Of a stretch of DNA of 29,693 bases, positions 14,406 through 24,381 are shown piece after piece. The stretch spans positions 1 through 29,693 of the forward strand of contig CAAELJ010000065.1 in the NCBI GenBank assembly GCA_900756725.1, in the 5' to 3' direction. The notes under the pieces are model-generated. The model ran no database searches. It worked only from the letters and a program-made list of their open reading frames with translations, and was not told the DNA's origin. Within the stretch, counting starts at the first letter, position 1. Every line of letters starts with the position of its first letter. Made by a program: the position numbers and the translations under genes. The DNA comes from an uncultured Collinsella sp. (GTDB lineage: Bacteria; Actinomycetota; Coriobacteriia; Coriobacteriales; Coriobacteriaceae).

Positions 14406-15911
14406 ATGGAGCGTGCAAGCGGCGTTCTGATGCCCGTTTCGTCATTGCCCGGACCTTACGGTATCGGCGGCTTTGGCTGGAACGCCTATGACTTTGTCGA
14501 TTTCCTCGCCTCGTGCAAACAACATTACTGGCAGATTCTCCCCCTTACGACAACGAGCTATGGCGACTCGCCCTATCAGTCGTTCTCGGCCCGTGCGGGC
14601 AACCCCAATTTCATCGACTTTGCCGAGCTTATCGAGGCCGGCTATCTGGAGCAGTGCGATATCGACGGCGTGTACCTGGGCTCCGACCCCAGCAATGTCG
14701 ACTATGGTGCCATCTTTGGTGGCCGTCGTCAGATTCTCGACCGCGCCGCCGAGCGCTTTGCCGCCGACAAGCCGGCCGACTTCGACGACTTTGTCCAAGC
14801 AAACGAAGACTGGCTCATCCCCTACTGCGAGTTCATGACCGTCAAGGAGGAGTGCGGTCTCAAGGCCTTTTGGGAGTGGCCCGCAGAGCTCCGTACCCGC
14901 GGCGAGGCTTCTGCCAAGGTCTGCGCCGCCCATCCCGCGCGCATGCTCTACCACCAGATGACGCAGTACTTCTTCAATCGTCAGTGGAGCCGCCTCAAGG
15001 CCTATGCCAACGAGCGCGATATCCTCATCATCGGCGACCTGCCCATCTATGTCTCGCGCGACTCCGTCGAGATGTGGGCCACGCCCGAGCTCTTTAAGAT
15101 CGACGCCGCCGGTAATCCTGTGAGTGTCGCCGGCACGCCGCCCGACCAGTTCTCGGCCACCGGCCAGTACTGGGGCAATCCCATCTACGACTGGGACGCC
15201 ATGGAAGCCGACGGTTTCTCCTGGTGGGAGGGCCGTATCCGCGCCGCCCTCGACATGTACGATGTCATCCGCCTGGATCACTTCCGCGGCTTCGAGGCCT
15301 ATTGGGAGGTGCCGTTCTCCTCACCCGATTCGTCCTACGGTTCGTGGACGCAGGGCCCCGGCCTCAAGTTCTTCAAGACGCTCGAGGAAAAGCTCGGCAC
15401 GCTGCCCATCATCGCCGAAGACCTGGGCTTCCTCACCCCCGGCGTCATCGACATGCGCGACAACTCGGGCTTCCCCGGCATGAAGATCTTGCAGTTCGCC
15501 TTTGAGGGCACCAACTCGTACTACCTGTCGCACAACTACATTGCCAACACCGTCGCCTATGTGGGCACACACGACAACGAGACGGCGCGCGGTTGGTTTG
15601 AGGGAACGGCCACCCCGCGTCAGCGCGAGCAGGCGGCCCTGTACACCCACCAGCAGGCAGGCGAGCCCATGGCCGATGCACTCAACCGCGCCATCGCCGC
15701 CAGCGTAAGCGATACCTGCATCTACACCATGCAGGACCTGCTCAACCTGGGCAACGAGGCGCGCATCAACACTCCCGCCACCATGGGCGGCAACTGGACC
15801 TGGCGCATGCTCGATGGCGCCATCACCCGCGAGCTCGAGCACAAGCTCACCGGCTGGACCGAGACCTACTTCCGCATCCCGTCGGAAGACGAAATTGAGC
15901 TTCCCCAATAG
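14406..15911 (+). CDS. malQ: 4-alpha-glucanotransferase (amylomaltase)
   Basis: This is a GH77 enzyme of about 501 residues. It transfers glucan segments between maltodextrins, releasing glucose and making longer chains for the phosphorylase downstream. The N-terminus SGVLMPVSSLPGPYGIGGFG is the family hallmark. The nucleophile Asp is in RLDHFRGFEAYWE, the acid/base Glu in IIAEDLGFLTPGV and the third acid in YVGTHDNETARGW. An ATG at 14334 would add 24 residues, but it would place the start only about 7 nt after the predicted transcription start and its ribosome site outside the mRNA. ATG 14406 is therefore chosen with moderate certainty. The gene is followed by a terminator and then glgP on the same strand. 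Confidence 0.93.
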   Translation: MERASGVLMPVSSLPGPYGIGGFGWNAYDFVDFLASCKQHYWQILPLTTTSYGDSPYQSFSARAGNPNFIDFAELIEAGYLEQCDIDGVYLGSDPSNVDYGAIFGGRRQILDRAAERFAADKPADFDDFVQANEDWLIPYCEFMTVKEECGLKAFWEWPAELRTRGEASAKVCAAHPARMLYHQMTQYFFNRQWSRLKAYANERDILIIGDLPIYVSRDSVEMWATPELFKIDAAGNPVSVAGTPPDQFSATGQYWGNPIYDWDAMEADGFSWWEGRIRAALDMYDVIRLDHFRGFEAYWEVPFSSPDSSYGSWTQGPGLKFFKTLEEKLGTLPIIAEDLGFLTPGVIDMRDNSGFPGMKILQFAFEGTNSYYLSHNYIANTVAYVGTHDNETARGWFEGTATPRQREQAALYTHQQAGEPMADALNRAIAASVSDTCIYTMQDLLNLGNEARINTPATMGGNWTWRMLDGAITRELEHKLTGWTETYFRIPSEDEIELPQ

Positions 15912-15959
15912 GAGCCACCGCGCCCGACCCCACCCCATCGTGCGGACGCGTCCGTTTTC

Positions 15960-16000
15960 CCCGCGCGAGGCCACTCCAATCCCTCGCGCGGGCTTCTTTT
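15960..16000 (+). terminator. Terminator between malQ and glgP
   Basis: An 11-bp perfect stem (CCCGCGCGAGG at 15960-15970 with CCTCGCGCGGG at 15982-15992) is followed by CTTCTTTT. It lies 49 nt past the malQ stop, so glgP is probably transcribed partly or wholly from its own promoter or by readthrough. Confidence 0.75.
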
Positions 16001-16039
16001 GAATTTCTGACATGTAATCAACCCATCACAGGAGGAAAC

Positions 16040-18307
<2,268 letters not shown>

Positions 18308-18332
18308 TTCGGTTTCATCGCCCATCCTCTTG

Positions 18333-18366
18333 AAAACGGAGCCACGGCAACGCGGCTCCGTTTTTT
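18333..18366 (+). terminator. Terminator of glgP
   Basis: AAAACGGAGCC (18333-18343) pairs perfectly with GGCTCCGTTTT (18354-18364), followed by further T residues. This is a textbook intrinsic terminator 25 nt after the glgP stop. Confidence 0.9.
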
Positions 18367-18446
18367 GTGCTCGCACGTTACCCTGTGATCCGACTCGGCC
18401 AAACAATCTCGATCCATAACAACTACTCAACCAAAACGGTCCCAGC

Positions 18447-18624
18447 TGTTACAGATTGAGACATACCGGCCCCTCCCCTTGGGTTTATCTCAATCTGTAA
18501 CATCTAGCAGGTGAAATTCGCCTTTGGTGTTACAGATTTAGATGAAATGGTTAGCTCAGCGGAACCGTCTCGATCTGTAACATCTAACGTCCGAAATCGG
18601 CCCTATCCGTTACAGATCGAGACA
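18447..18624. repeat. Five alternating copies of a TGTTACAGATYGAGACA repeat
   Basis: Copies lie at 18447-18463 (+), 18487-18502 (-), 18528-18542 (+), 18567-18582 (-) and 18608-18624 (+). Copies 1 and 2 are complementary over 15 of 15 bases and copies 3 and 4 over 13 of 15, so they can form two consecutive hairpins with the fifth copy left over. Starts are about 40 bp apart throughout. The stretch 18367-18655 holds nothing else that I can identify. Confidence 0.8.
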
Positions 18625-18655
18625 AACGACCGGTCAGGCAGTCCCAACACAAAGA

Positions 18656-18694
18656 AAGGCTCCCCTCTCGCCCAGTGGACGGGAGGGGAGCCTT
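18656..18694 (-). terminator. Terminator of the ABC sugar importer operon
   Basis: A 12-bp perfect stem (AAGGCTCCCCTC with GAGGGGAGCCTT) closes a 15-nt loop. On the minus strand it continues as TTTCTTTG. It lies 68 nt past the end of the ATPase gene. Confidence 0.8.
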
Positions 18695-18762
18695 ATATGT
18701 GACCGCGGCAAAAGGATGGCAATACCGCAGTCGCCCAAAGGAAGGGCCTGGTTGCACCGGGC

Positions 18763-19962
18763 CTAGATAAGGTTCTTGCCAGAGACCTTATCGAAGAGGT
18801 GGGTCGCGTTCTTCTCAAACTTGAACCAGATGGGGTCGCCCGCCTTGAGCGCACCCTTGGCCTCGAGGTCGACAACGGGAATGATCAGGACGAACTGGCC
18901 ATCGGGAGCGGTCACGTGGACATGCTCGGTCGAACCCATGAGCTCGGTCACCTCGACGGTACCCTGGAGCGCGCCCTCCTCGTCCTTGTCGGCAAGCAGA
19001 ATCTGCTCGGGACGCACGCCGGCCGTGATCTCCTTCACGTCGCCGCCGTCCCAGTTGAGAGCAAGCTGAGCGCAGGTCTCGGGGGCGAGCGCCACGTTCA
19101 TATCCTCGGTCTTGACGGTAAAGCCGTTGCCCGAGCGCACCAGCTGGGCATCGAAGAAGTTCATCTGCGGCACGCCGATAAAGCCGGCGACGAAGATGTT
19201 CGCGGGATGGTTGAAGACCTCCTGCGGGGTGGCGATCTGCTGGACGACGCCGTCCTTCATGACCACGATACGGTCACCGAGGGTCATGGCCTCGGTCTGG
19301 TCATGAGTGACGTAGATGAACGTGCCCTTGATCTCGTGGCGCAGCTTGATGAGCTCGGCACGCATCTGGTTACGCAGCTTGGCGTCCAGGTTGGACAGCG
19401 GCTCGTCCATCAGGAAGACCTTAGGATCACGCACGATGGCGCGGCCGATGGCGACGCGCTGACGCTGACCGCCGGAGAGCGCCTTAGGCTTACGGTCGAG
19501 GTACTCGGTAATACCCAGGATCTCGGCAGCGGAGCGAACCTTACGGTCGATCTCGTCCTTGGGGACCTTCTTGAGCTCGAGCGTAAACGCCATGTTCTCG
19601 TACACCGTCATATTGGGGTACAGAGCATAGCTCTGGAACACCATGGCGATGTCGCGGTCCTTGGGCGCCACGTCGTTGACGCGCTTGCCGTCGATGAGCA
19701 CATCGCCCGAGGTAATGTCCTCCAGGCCGGCAACCATGCGCATCGTCGTGGACTTACCGCAGCCAGAGGGACCAACGAGAACGACGAACTCCTGGTCGTG
19801 AACGGTGAGGTTGAAGTCCTCTACAGCGAGCACGCCATCCTCGGTAACCTTAAGGTTATGCTTCTTCTCCTCGGTCTTCTTCTTTTTGCCAAAGAAGCCC
19901 TTCTTTTTGGACTCGGTGTTGGGATACACCTTCTGAACATGTTTGAGAACGATCTCGGCCAT
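18763..19962 (-). CDS. MalK/MsmX/UgpC-type sugar ABC importer ATPase
   Basis: This 399-residue ATPase energises the two permeases encoded just upstream. Walker A is GPSGCGKST, the Q-loop VFQSYALYP, the signature LSGGQRQR, Walker B VFLMDEPLSNLD and the switch VTHDQTEA. The C-terminal TOBE region (about 270-399) includes GVRPEQILLA, as in MalK and MsmX. An unusual Lys-rich insertion (residues about 18-36, with KKKGFFGKKKKTEEKK) interrupts the first beta-hairpin before LAVEDFNL. Most family members have only two or three residues there. It is the last gene of a four-gene operon. Proteins of this group sometimes serve several importers, so its role may be wider than this operon. Confidence 0.94.
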   Translation of the reverse strand: MAEIVLKHVQKVYPNTESKKKGFFGKKKKTEEKKHNLKVTEDGVLAVEDFNLTVHDQEFVVLVGPSGCGKSTTMRMVAGLEDITSGDVLIDGKRVNDVAPKDRDIAMVFQSYALYPNMTVYENMAFTLELKKVPKDEIDRKVRSAAEILGITEYLDRKPKALSGGQRQRVAIGRAIVRDPKVFLMDEPLSNLDAKLRNQMRAELIKLRHEIKGTFIYVTHDQTEAMTLGDRIVVMKDGVVQQIATPQEVFNHPANIFVAGFIGVPQMNFFDAQLVRSGNGFTVKTEDMNVALAPETCAQLALNWDGGDVKEITAGVRPEQILLADKDEEGALQGTVEVTELMGSTEHVHVTAPDGQFVLIIPVVDLEAKGALKAGDPIWFKFEKNATHLFDKVSGKNLI

Positions 19963-20030
19963 GTCTTTACCTTTCGATGTGCGGCGCCGCGCTGAGGGGC
20001 GCCGCAGAAACTTGCAAAACAGTTACGGCA

Positions 20031-20870
20031 TCAGCCCTTGACGGCACCTGCCACCACGCCGTCGATGATGTACTTCTGGCAGAGGATGTACATGATGACG
20101 ATGGGGATAACGACCATCATGATGCAGGCCATCATGGGGCCGAGCTCGACGTGGCCATAGCCGCCGCGGAAGTACTGGATCAAGATAGGAATGGTCTTGT
20201 ACTTGGTGGAGTCGAGGGTGAGGTAGGGCAGCAGGTAGTCGTTCCAGACCCACATGGTCTCGAGAATGCCGACCGAAAGATAGGTGGGCTTCATGATGGG
20301 AAGGACGATTTTAAAGAACACCTGGACCGGGTTGCAGCCATCAATCATGGCCGCCTCTTCGATCTCGAGCGGGATGTTCTTTACAAAGCCGGCGAACATA
20401 AAGACCGCCAGGCCCGCGCCAAAGCCCAGATAGATAAAGCAGATGTTGAACGGCGTGTTAAAGCCAATGCGGTCCGCCAAATTGGACAGCGTGAACATGA
20501 GCATCTGGAACGGTACGACCATCGAGAACACGAACAGGTAATAGAAGAAGTTCGAGATCTTGCTGTTGACGCGAACCACGTACCAAGCGCACATGGAGCA
20601 GCACACCAAGATCAGCACGACCGACGTGACCGTGATGATGAGCGAGTACATAAACGCCGAGGCAAAGCCTTGCTCGTTAAGAGCGTGCACGTAGTTTGCG
20701 AGACCGTTGAACGTCTCGGGCGTGAGCAAATCGAATGCCGTGGTGGTGCTGATTGCAGTTCCCTTTTTAAAGGAATTGAGCGCAATCATGAACACGGGGT
20801 AGATCCACGCGAGCGACAGGATCGTAAAGAAAATCGAGAGCGCGCGGTTGATAACCTTATCGCGTTTCAT
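20031..20870 (-). CDS. Sugar ABC transporter permease, MalG-type
   Basis: This is a 279-residue inner-membrane permease of the carbohydrate uptake CUT1 class with six hydrophobic spans. The EAA loop that contacts the ATPase reads EIEEAAMIDGCNPVQVFFKI, and the C-terminus QKYIIDGVVAGAVKG is typical of MalG proteins. Its ATG overlaps the stop of the MalF-type gene by one base (TAATG), and 68 nt separate it from the ATPase gene. It forms the translocation pore with MalF. Confidence 0.94.
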   Translation of the reverse strand: MKRDKVINRALSIFFTILSLAWIYPVFMIALNSFKKGTAISTTTAFDLLTPETFNGLANYVHALNEQGFASAFMYSLIITVTSVVLILVCCSMCAWYVVRVNSKISNFFYYLFVFSMVVPFQMLMFTLSNLADRIGFNTPFNICFIYLGFGAGLAVFMFAGFVKNIPLEIEEAAMIDGCNPVQVFFKIVLPIMKPTYLSVGILETMWVWNDYLLPYLTLDSTKYKTIPILIQYFRGGYGHVELGPMMACIMMVVIPIVIMYILCQKYIIDGVVAGAVKG

Positions 20871-21724
20871 TACTGCTGCACCTCCTTGGACCTCGTGGCC
20901 TTAAGCTGAATCATGGAGATGGCTACGACCAGGATGCAGAAGATAACCGCCTTGGCCTGACCGATGCCCTGCCATGCGATACCGGCACGCGAATAGAACG
21001 TGTTGTAGATGTTCAGGGCGAGCATCTCGGTGGAGTGCGCAGGGGCGCCGCCGGTAAGGGCGAGGTTCTGGTCGAACAGCTTAAAGCCGTTGGTGATGGA
21101 CAGGAACAGGCAGATGGTAATCGTCGGCATCAGATTGGGGATCTTAACCTTCCAGAACGTCTGCCATGCCGTGGCACCGTCAACCTTGGCGGCCTCGATG
21201 TAGTCGGACGGAATGGACTGCAGACCGGCGATGTAGATGATCATCATGTAGCCGACCTGCTGCCACAGGGTCAGGATGATAAGGCCCCAGAAGCCAGCAG
21301 CAGAGTTAAGGGCGATGAGCTGGGCGCCGATGTTGGAGAGCAGGCAGTTGATCAAGATCTGCCAGATGTAGCCCAGCACGATGCCGCCGATCAGGTTAGG
21401 CATAAAGAAGATCGTACGGAAGATGTTGGTGCCTTTGAGCGCCTTGCGGGTGAGCGCCTGCGCAATTGCCAGGGCGATCACGTTGATGAGCACCGTCGAC
21501 AGGAAGGCAAACGCCACGGTAAAGAAGAACGACGTGGCAAACTGCGGATCGGACAGCGCGCGCACGTAGTTCGCGATACCGACAAAGTGCGCGTTGTTAA
21601 TGGTAATAAACTGGCAGAACGAGAGATAGAAGCCCTGGATAAAAGGGATCACGAACCCGATCATAAACGCCAGGCACGTGGGCAGCATAAAGAGCGGCCA
21701 CCAGCGCTTGAGTGCTTTGCCCAT
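20870..21724 (-). CDS. Sugar ABC transporter permease, MalF-type
   Basis: This 284-residue CUT1 permease has six spans and the EAA loop YIEAAKVDGATAWQTFWKVK. It lacks the large periplasmic P2 domain of enterobacterial MalF, as is normal in Gram-positive lineages. It follows the binding-protein gene after an 87-nt gap that contains a strong hairpin, and couples by one base to the MalG-type gene. The substrate is probably an alpha-glucoside or maltodextrin, judged from malQ and glgP nearby rather than from the permease itself. Confidence 0.94.
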   Translation of the reverse strand: MGKALKRWWPLFMLPTCLAFMIGFVIPFIQGFYLSFCQFITINNAHFVGIANYVRALSDPQFATSFFFTVAFAFLSTVLINVIALAIAQALTRKALKGTNIFRTIFFMPNLIGGIVLGYIWQILINCLLSNIGAQLIALNSAAGFWGLIILTLWQQVGYMMIIYIAGLQSIPSDYIEAAKVDGATAWQTFWKVKIPNLMPTITICLFLSITNGFKLFDQNLALTGGAPAHSTEMLALNIYNTFYSRAGIAWQGIGQAKAVIFCILVVAISMIQLKATRSKEVQQ

Positions 21725-21744
21725 AGAAGGGTCCTTTCAATATG

Positions 21745-21780
21745 CAGGGGGCGGGCAAACCTACGTCTGCCCGCCCCCTG
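21745..21780 (-). promoter_or_regulatory. Intercistronic hairpin between binding protein and permeases
   Basis: CAGGGGGCGGGCA (21745-21757) and TGCCCGCCCCCTG (21768-21780) form a perfect 13-bp stem with a 10-nt loop and no T-run. As with the REP hairpin between malE and malF in E. coli, it could protect the upstream binding-protein mRNA and lower permease expression. Confidence 0.65.
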
Positions 21781-21811
21781 TCGCTAATCAGATAGCTTGG
21801 GCAGCAACTGC

Positions 21812-23128
21812 TTACTCGGAAGCAGCCTTCTCGGTCTTCCAGCCATCGACGAAGGCGTTCTTGACGCCGTCCCACTTGCTGTTGTCGGCAGCATAGGCAA
21901 TCAGAGCCTGCTTGAGGTTCTTCTTCCACTCCTCAGAGGGGATGTAAACGAAGTCCCAAGCGACGGTCTTCTTGCCGTCCTTGGCCATGGCAACGGCCTG
22001 CTGCGAGAAGACGTTGTTGGTTTCCTTGGCGCTCTTGAACGGGGCGGTCAGACCCATCTTGTCAGCGATGATGCTGGTGGCGGTGTCAGAAGTGACGCAC
22101 CAATACATGAAGTCCTCGGTGGCCTTCTGAGCATCCTCGGAAGCCTGGGAGCTCACGCACCAGTAGTTCTCGCCGCCGGAGCACAGGCCCTGGTTCTCCT
22201 CGCCGTCAACGCCGATGTAGATCGGCAGCATGCCGAGCTGGTCGTCGGTCATACCGGCCTTGGTGAGGTCAGCGTAGGCCCAAGAGCCGTTCTGATAGAA
22301 GACGGCCTTGCCGGTTGCGAACTCGTTGGTGGCGTCGTCGCCGGTCTTGGAGGCAAGCTGCGAAGGATCGCAGGTGGAGTCGGTGATATACAGGTCAAAG
22401 ATCTGCTTAAAGTTGTCGAGATACTCGCCCTTGATCTCGTCGTCCTCCTGGTTGTGCTCCTTCTCGAACTCGTAGTAGAGCGGGAGGTTGGCGAGGTGGG
22501 TGGTGTAACGCCAGCTGGAGGAGTCATCCATGCCGGCGGAAGTGAAGGCGCCCTCAACGCCAAGCTCGTCCTTGCGGGCCTGGATGTCGTCAGCGCAAGC
22601 CTTCAGCTTGTCGAAGGAGTTGATGTCCTCGGCCTTGTAGCCGGCCTTCTCGAGCAGCTGCTTGTTGTAGATGATGCCGTAGCTCTCCTGGACCCAGTCG
22701 ATACCCAGATCCTTGCCATCGGACTGCAGAGCCAGGGAGTCGTCAATGAGCTCACCGCGGAGCTTGGTATCGGACAGGTCGGCGCAGTAATCCTTCCAGT
22801 TCTTAAGACCGGTGGGGCCGTTGACCTGGAACAGCGTCGGAGCGGAGCTCTTGGACATCTCGGACTTGAGCTTCTCCTCGTAGGTGTTGGAGGCGGCGGT
22901 CACGATCTTGACCTCGACGCCCTTCTCCTTCTTGTACGCCTTGGCGATCTCCTTCCACTCCTTGTCGACCTCGGGCTTAAATTGGAGGAAGTAGACCTCG
23001 GCAGCGTCACCAGAAGCAGAGGAGCCGGAGCCGGCAGAACCGCCGCAACCCACGAGACCCAGACCAAGAACCGCAGCCGCGGAACCAGCAAAGCCCAGGA
23101 ACTGCCTTCTGCTCATTTCGTTCTTCAT
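21812..23128 (-). CDS. Sugar-binding lipoprotein of the ABC importer
   Basis: This is a 438-residue extracellular solute-binding protein (MalE/SBP family 1). The N-terminus combines a Tat-like motif (SRRQFLGFAG, residues 6-15) with a lipobox LVGC, so it is probably exported folded and lipid-anchored at about Cys27. A Gly/Ser linker precedes the binding fold. VEVKIVTAASNTYEEKL and APTLFQVNG are typical of the first lobe. The ATG at 23128 is preferred over an in-frame start at 23146, because MKNEMSRR places the twin-arginine signal normally and AAGGGTGG precedes it. It is the first gene of the operon. Aromatic residues such as SWAYAD and ENYWCV fit an oligosaccharide ligand, but the exact sugar is unknown. 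Confidence 0.93.
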   Translation of the reverse strand: MKNEMSRRQFLGFAGSAAAVLGLGLVGCGGSAGSGSSASGDAAEVYFLQFKPEVDKEWKEIAKAYKKEKGVEVKIVTAASNTYEEKLKSEMSKSSAPTLFQVNGPTGLKNWKDYCADLSDTKLRGELIDDSLALQSDGKDLGIDWVQESYGIIYNKQLLEKAGYKAEDINSFDKLKACADDIQARKDELGVEGAFTSAGMDDSSSWRYTTHLANLPLYYEFEKEHNQEDDEIKGEYLDNFKQIFDLYITDSTCDPSQLASKTGDDATNEFATGKAVFYQNGSWAYADLTKAGMTDDQLGMLPIYIGVDGEENQGLCSGGENYWCVSSQASEDAQKATEDFMYWCVTSDTATSIIADKMGLTAPFKSAKETNNVFSQQAVAMAKDGKKTVAWDFVYIPSEEWKKNLKQALIAYAADNSKWDGVKNAFVDGWKTEKAASE

Positions 23129-23236
23129 TACAATCCACCCTTTCACACCGTGGCGGCACCCTTTGCCGCCGCCTTCGGAGATTGGCTCGGGGACTTTGCC
23201 CCTTTTGCTGATTTGAACGATACGCTATTTGGCTAG

Positions 23237-23248
23237 TTGTTTGAACAA
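23237..23248. promoter_or_regulatory. Operator candidate TTGTTTGAACAA upstream of the importer operon
   Basis: This perfect palindrome outside a TG centre (TTGTT-TG-AACAA) lies 109 nt upstream of the binding-protein start. It matches the form TTGT-N4-ACAA. TreR-type GntR regulators recognise similar sites. Confidence 0.55.
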
Positions 23249-23311
23249 GTATTACTAGAGCGGTAGAAAAACTTCGGTGAACGGTAATTTCAACTTGATA
23301 CTTGACAAGTT

Positions 23312-23323
23312 TTGTATAAACAA
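23312..23323. promoter_or_regulatory. Second operator candidate TTGTATAAACAA
   Basis: TTGTATAAACAA conforms to TTGT-N4-ACAA and is very close to the B. subtilis tre operator type (TTGTATATACAA, from memory). It is 64 bp from the first site, about six helical turns, allowing cooperative binding. No clear -35/-10 pair for the importer could be fixed in 23129-23341. Confidence 0.55.
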
Positions 23324-23341
23324 TTATCTGTTATCGAATAC

Positions 23342-23396
23342 AGAGAAAACGCCCGGTCAAGCCGATGCATCGTCGGTTTGACCGGGCGTTTTCTCT
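23342..23396. terminator. Terminator of the GntR regulator gene
   Basis: A 19-bp perfect stem (arms 23342-23360 and 23378-23396) carries A and T tracts at its base, so it can act in either direction. It separates the regulator gene from the importer operon, which lies downstream on the same strand. Confidence 0.8.
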
Positions 23397-23434
23397 TTGA
23401 GGGCTTGAGTCTCGTCAGGCTGCGAGCTAGCCGG

Positions 23435-24154
23435 CTATCGCTTGGAGTTGACGCGGTAGTGGAAGATCTCGGGGTGCGTGCGGGCATGCGTGACCTCGAA
23501 CAAGATGCCGTCCGAGGTGTACGACTGGCTCTCCATGACGGCGACACAGTTGTATTTGCCAAGGTCCAAGTAGCTGCAGTCCTCATCGTTGGCAAGCTCG
23601 ACACTCACCGTACGGCGGCTCGCCATCACTTTGACGCCGCGTTTGTGCTCCAGATAGTCGTAAATTGACTTTGCGGCGATCTCGGGCGTCAGGCCCTTGG
23701 CGATTGACTCCAAAAAGTAACCATGGTCTACTTGGCGCGCATTGCCGTTAAGGCTTCGGACACGCACCACGCGAATCAACTCCTCGCCCACCTTAAAGCC
23801 CAGGCGACGAGAGAGTTGCTCGGTGCAAATCAAATGTTCAAAAGACTTAACGTCCGTCGATGCAACGGCATTGTTGCGCTTTGCAAATTCGCCAAACGAC
23901 TCGACTTCCTCGAGTGCGCCCAGCATGTCGGTTTCGCCCTTGAGCCAAATAACGCGCACGCCCTTGCCGTGTATAGGCTGCACAAACATCTGGTCGGCCA
24001 GCATGCTCAAGGCGCGTCGAACGGTATTGCGCGTGCAGCCAAACTCCGCGGTTAGCTCGGCTTCGGTTGGCAGCATCTCCTGAAACGCATAAGTCCCGTT
24101 AATGATGCGCGAACGGATCTCGCGGTAGATTCCTTCGTAAATCGCTTTTGGCAT
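23435..24154 (-). CDS. GntR/HutC-family (TreR-like) sugar-responsive regulator
   Basis: This is a 239-residue transcription factor. Its N-terminal winged helix reads IYREIRSRIINGTYAFQEML, then LPTEAELTAEFGCTRNTVRR and the wing IHGKGVRV. A UTRA ligand-binding domain follows (about 95-239). Family members such as TreR sense phosphorylated sugars, for example trehalose-6-phosphate. ATG 24154 has GAGGTGA upstream. The gene lies between the importer and the divergent PTS-phosphatase gene, suggesting control of both. The TTGT-N4-ACAA sites at 23237, 23312 and 14296 are plausible targets. The effector is unknown. Confidence 0.92.
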   Translation of the reverse strand: MPKAIYEGIYREIRSRIINGTYAFQEMLPTEAELTAEFGCTRNTVRRALSMLADQMFVQPIHGKGVRVIWLKGETDMLGALEEVESFGEFAKRNNAVASTDVKSFEHLICTEQLSRRLGFKVGEELIRVVRVRSLNGNARQVDHGYFLESIAKGLTPEIAAKSIYDYLEHKRGVKVMASRRTVSVELANDEDCSYLDLGKYNCVAVMESQSYTSDGILFEVTHARTHPEIFHYRVNSKR

Positions 24155-24206
24155 GACTTCACCTCTAATGAATATGTATGGCTAGGCACGATAGCATTTC
24201 TTGAAG

Positions 24207-24340
24207 TTGTTTAAACCGATTATCGGCAAAGCGACAGGATTTAACCGTTGACGGTTTCCGTCGCGCCCAAACCGGTTTCGCTCAAAACTGCCGGTACGAC
24301 AATCGTCTGGTCCTCTACAATGAATCCATTGTTTAAACGT
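24207..24340. promoter_or_regulatory. Regulatory sites in the divergent GntR/PTS intergenic region
   Basis: The region contains TTGTTTAAACCG (24207-24218) and TTGTTTAAACGT (24329-24340), each matching the left half of the TTGT-N4-ACAA dyad. It also holds AAACCGGTTT (24269-24278), a perfect palindrome of LacI-family type, and AACCGT-TG-ACGGTT (24243-24256). More than one regulator may act here. Promoters could not be assigned with confidence. Confidence 0.45.
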
Positions 24341-24381
24341 TTCACCACGCGCAACGCGCCTCGATATTCGGGAGGCAGAAC

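Noticed and set aside
18447..18624. CRISPR-like array
   Set aside because: Repeats are short, alternate in orientation and number only five. There are no cas genes, and the intervals are not protospacer-like.
21797..23236. Long open frame (479 codons) opposite the binding-protein gene
   Set aside because: It is an antisense shadow of a clear lipoprotein gene; its composition (Leu/Val/Gly runs) and lack of a ribosome site or motifs argue against coding. The same holds for the long frames opposite galE, glgP, malQ and the MalK-type gene.
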